Assembly (NCBI RefSeq): GCF_024519285.1
Contig: NZ_JAMZCY010000003.1
Coordinates: 248,001 to 312,000 of the forward strand
Source of the DNA: Cohnella sp. WQ 127256
GTDB taxonomy: Bacteria > Bacillota > Bacilli > Paenibacillales > Paenibacillaceae
Length of the DNA stretch: 64,000 bases
Reading direction: 5' to 3'
Shown: positions 62,070 to 64,000 of the stretch, piece after piece
How the letters are laid out: each line of letters starts with the position of its first letter
Numbering within the stretch: the stretch's first letter is position 1
Notes under the pieces: generated by a model
The model's input: only the letters and a program-made list of their open reading frames with translations
Databases searched by the model: none
Told to the model about the DNA's origin: nothing
Made by a program: the position numbers and the translations under genes

Positions 62070-62774
62070 ATGGGAACAAATATGGAGAAAATGAGATTAG
62101 ACTCAGTAGAATGGCCGGGTACAATCAGGGCGGCTGCTCGGCCGATCAAGGCTGCTTTTCCACTACATTACATATCCAAGCGAATCATAGATGTTATAGG
62201 GGCATTTAGTGGACTCGTATTGCTAGCTCCCCTATTCCTAGTGATCACGGTGATCATCAAGATTAGCGATCCTAAAGGTAGCGTATTGTTTCAACAACAA
62301 CGGATTGGACATCAGTATCAAATGTTCGGAATGTTAAAGTTCCGATCCATGGTCCATAACGCGGAGAAAATATTGAAGGACAACAAGCCACTATTCGCAA
62401 AGTACGTAGCCAACAATTACAAGCTTGAAGGGGATGAAGATCCTCGGATTACGAGAATAGGTAAATTTATTCGAAGAACGAGCTTGGATGAGCTGCCCCA
62501 ACTGATAAATGTATTGCGGGGGGAGATGAGCTTAGTAGGTCCTCGGCCGATCATCTATGAAGAGCTTGAGGAGTATGGGGAGCAGTCCTTCGACTTCTTA
62601 TCCGTCAAGCCTGGAGTAACCGGCTATTGGCAGATTAAGGGCCGAAGCAACGTCGGTTATCCGGAGCGGAAAGATCTGGAGCTTCATTATGTATACAACC
62701 AATCCCTTCGCCTTGACTTCTATATTCTCTTTAAGACGATCCTGTTGGTGTTGTTTCAAAAGGGAGCGTATTAA
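62070..62774 (+). CDS. Polyprenyl-phosphate sugar-1-phosphate transferase (initiating enzyme)
   Basis: 234 residues. Starts the repeat unit by moving a sugar-phosphate onto undecaprenyl phosphate. One membrane hairpin ([20 protein letters not shown]) is followed by the catalytic domain: [61 protein letters not shown] and [20 protein letters not shown]. It is the short, C-terminal-only form of the WcaJ/CpsE family. AAAGGTGAGTGC precedes the ATG. It leads a plus-strand operon from the divergent operator region. Confidence 0.94.
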   Translation: MGTNMEKMRLDSVEWPGTIRAAARPIKAAFPLHYISKRIIDVIGAFSGLVLLAPLFLVITVIIKISDPKGSVLFQQQRIGHQYQMFGMLKFRSMVHNAEKILKDNKPLFAKYVANNYKLEGDEDPRITRIGKFIRRTSLDELPQLINVLRGEMSLVGPRPIIYEELEEYGEQSFDFLSVKPGVTGYWQIKGRSNVGYPERKDLELHYVYNQSLRLDFYILFKTILLVLFQKGAY

Positions 62775-62777
62775 CTC

Positions 62778-63890
62778 ATGCTGACGATAGACGTTAGAAT
62801 GATTAATCATTCCGGGATCGGTACGTATATTCGGCAATTGGTGCCGCTAGTGATAGAGAAGCTCCCTAACGTTAAAATCTGCCTCATCGGTTCGCCGAAT
62901 CATCTTTCTCAATGGATTGAGCCTTACAAGGAACGGGTTGTTATTCGTTCAGTTGATGCCGAAGTGTATTCCCTGAAGGAGCAATGGGCGATGCATCGGG
63001 CGATTCCGCAAGAAACAACGCTGCTGTGGACGCCGCATTATAACATTCCGCTTTTCTATAAAGGAAAGCAACTCGTAACTGTACACGACGTATTTCACCT
63101 CGCGATGCGTCGTTTTGTTAAAGGCATTCATAAGCAATGGTATGCAAAGATAATGTTCCAAGCGGTTCATCGCAAAGCACAGGATATTATTAGCGTTTCG
63201 AATTTTACCAAATATGAATTTGAGAAATGGGTCGGTGTTACCCCCAAACTCAAGACGATATACAATGGCATCGATCAAAGCTGGTATGAGATCGAGGGAA
63301 AAGCCGTAGTTGTACAAGGGAGTAACGAACAAGTTCCCTATTTCTTGTACGTTGGCAACGTGAAGCCGCACAAGAATGTATCTGTGCTCATACGTGCATT
63401 CCGATTACTTGCGGATCGGCTCCCGCATAGACTCATTATCGTAGGCAAGAAGGAAGGCTTCATGACGGAGGATGAGTCGGTTTTTCGAGAGATGACTTCC
63501 TTGAAAGATCGAATAATTTTTACGGGCTTTGTGGAAGAGGAAAAGCTCCATCAATACTACGCACAAGCAACGGCATTTATTTTCCCTTCCCTGTATGAGG
63601 GCTTCGGATTTCCACCACTGGAAGCAATGGCTGCAGGCACTCCCGTCATTGCTTCAACGTCAGGGTCTTTACCGGAAGTATGCGGAGATGCGGCACTTTA
63701 TTTTACGGCCGATAATGAAGCGGAGTTGGCTAGTGCAATGCTGCGAGTTTCGAGCGACGAAGAGCTTAAGATCAGCTTACGCGAACGGGGCAATGTAAGG
63801 GCGAGGCAGTATCATTGGTCAGATTGTGCGGAACGGACAGCGATTCTTATTAAAGAGGTGATCGACGGTGAAAGTCGCAATTATTCATGA
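62778..63890 (+). CDS. GT4-family glycosyltransferase
   Basis: 370 residues. N-terminal [40 protein letters not shown], and the donor-binding [40 protein letters not shown] and [17 protein letters not shown]. It resembles mannosyl- or rhamnosyl-transferases of the WbaZ/WbpX type. It begins three bases after the sugar transferase stop and overlaps the next gene by 23 bases. Confidence 0.93.
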   Translation: MLTIDVRMINHSGIGTYIRQLVPLVIEKLPNVKICLIGSPNHLSQWIEPYKERVVIRSVDAEVYSLKEQWAMHRAIPQETTLLWTPHYNIPLFYKGKQLVTVHDVFHLAMRRFVKGIHKQWYAKIMFQAVHRKAQDIISVSNFTKYEFEKWVGVTPKLKTIYNGIDQSWYEIEGKAVVVQGSNEQVPYFLYVGNVKPHKNVSVLIRAFRLLADRLPHRLIIVGKKEGFMTEDESVFREMTSLKDRIIFTGFVEEEKLHQYYAQATAFIFPSLYEGFGFPPLEAMAAGTPVIASTSGSLPEVCGDAALYFTADNEAELASAMLRVSSDEELKISLRERGNVRARQYHWSDCAERTAILIKEVIDGESRNYS

Positions 63891-64000
63891 GTGGCTAGAT
63901 ACATACGCAGGCTCCGAACGTGTGCTGGAGCAATTGTTACTCCTGTACCCGGAAGCGGATTTATATACGACAGTTGACTTCTTGAATGCGAACAACCGCG
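63868..64000 (+). CDS. GT4-family glycosyltransferase (5' part, runs off the window)
   Basis: Only 44 residues are in the window, beginning [20 protein letters not shown] and continuing EQLLLLYPEADLYTTVDF. That N-terminus is characteristic of WbaZ-like mannosyltransferases. GTG start with GAGGTG upstream, overlapping the end of the previous GT4 gene. The EPS operon therefore continues beyond the window. Confidence 0.85.
   Translation, partial: MKVAIIHEWLDTYAGSERVLEQLLLLYPEADLYTTVDFLNANNR

Overview
The window looks like a chromosomal stretch of an endospore-forming, cellulolytic Paenibacillaceae bacterium (Paenibacillus or Cohnella type). The reasons are Bacillales-specific genes (a KapB homologue, a YkpA-type ABC-F protein, CvfC/YpgR, YjfB), strong GGAGG ribosome binding sites, Gram-positive lipoprotein and LCP genes, and a GH9-GH48 cellulase pair. 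This assignment is inferred from gene content. No rRNA, tRNA, CRISPR array or insertion sequence was seen.

Layout. 1-1195: the 5' part of a Gly/Pro repeat protein on the minus strand, then a gene-free stretch of short tandem repeats. 1255-7702: a LacI-controlled carbohydrate locus (LacI regulator, binding lipoprotein, two permeases, Gfo/Idh/MocA dehydrogenase, ThuA-like protein) with two matching palindromic operators. 7774-15598: housekeeping and stress genes (alpha/beta hydrolase, CvfC-like HEAT protein, MBL-fold hydrolase with an overlapping ABC-F ATPase, Mn-type CDF exporter, NlpC/P60 hydrolase), plus three copies of a hairpin-rich intergenic element. 15663-23377: a cellulase operon (GH9 then GH48, both with Fn3 and CBM3 modules) followed by an AraC-type regulator. 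23416-33950: a UgtP-like glycosyltransferase, kapB, a Big2-domain surface protein with a small yjfB gene behind it, an SGNH hydrolase, and gltB.

34069-35861 is a stripped-down agr-type quorum-sensing locus: an AgrC-like membrane sensor with no kinase, AgrB, the AgrD pheromone precursor, and a LytTR DNA-binding protein with no receiver domain. 36025-40419 holds a small ORF, an XRE repressor, a PilZ protein, an LCP ligase, a zinc-ribbon microprotein and an ABC exporter.

41159 to the window end is a large Wzx/Wzy-type exopolysaccharide (EPS) cluster. It contains a CpsB phosphatase, a tailspike-like beta-helix protein, Wzz, a BY-kinase, a polymerase, two paralogous membrane proteins, two large modification enzymes, a Vi-antigen-like UDP-HexNAcA pair (TviB-like and TviC-like), Wzx, several glycosyltransferases and the initiating sugar transferase.

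The most interesting regulatory signal is a palindrome of the form GATAC-N5-GTATC. It recurs, usually in pairs, at the EPS promoters, at the PilZ promoter, and in front of the XRE gene itself. In three promoters it fills the spacer between the -35 and -10 boxes. I infer that the XRE protein (36285-36656) is an autoregulated repressor of an EPS regulon.
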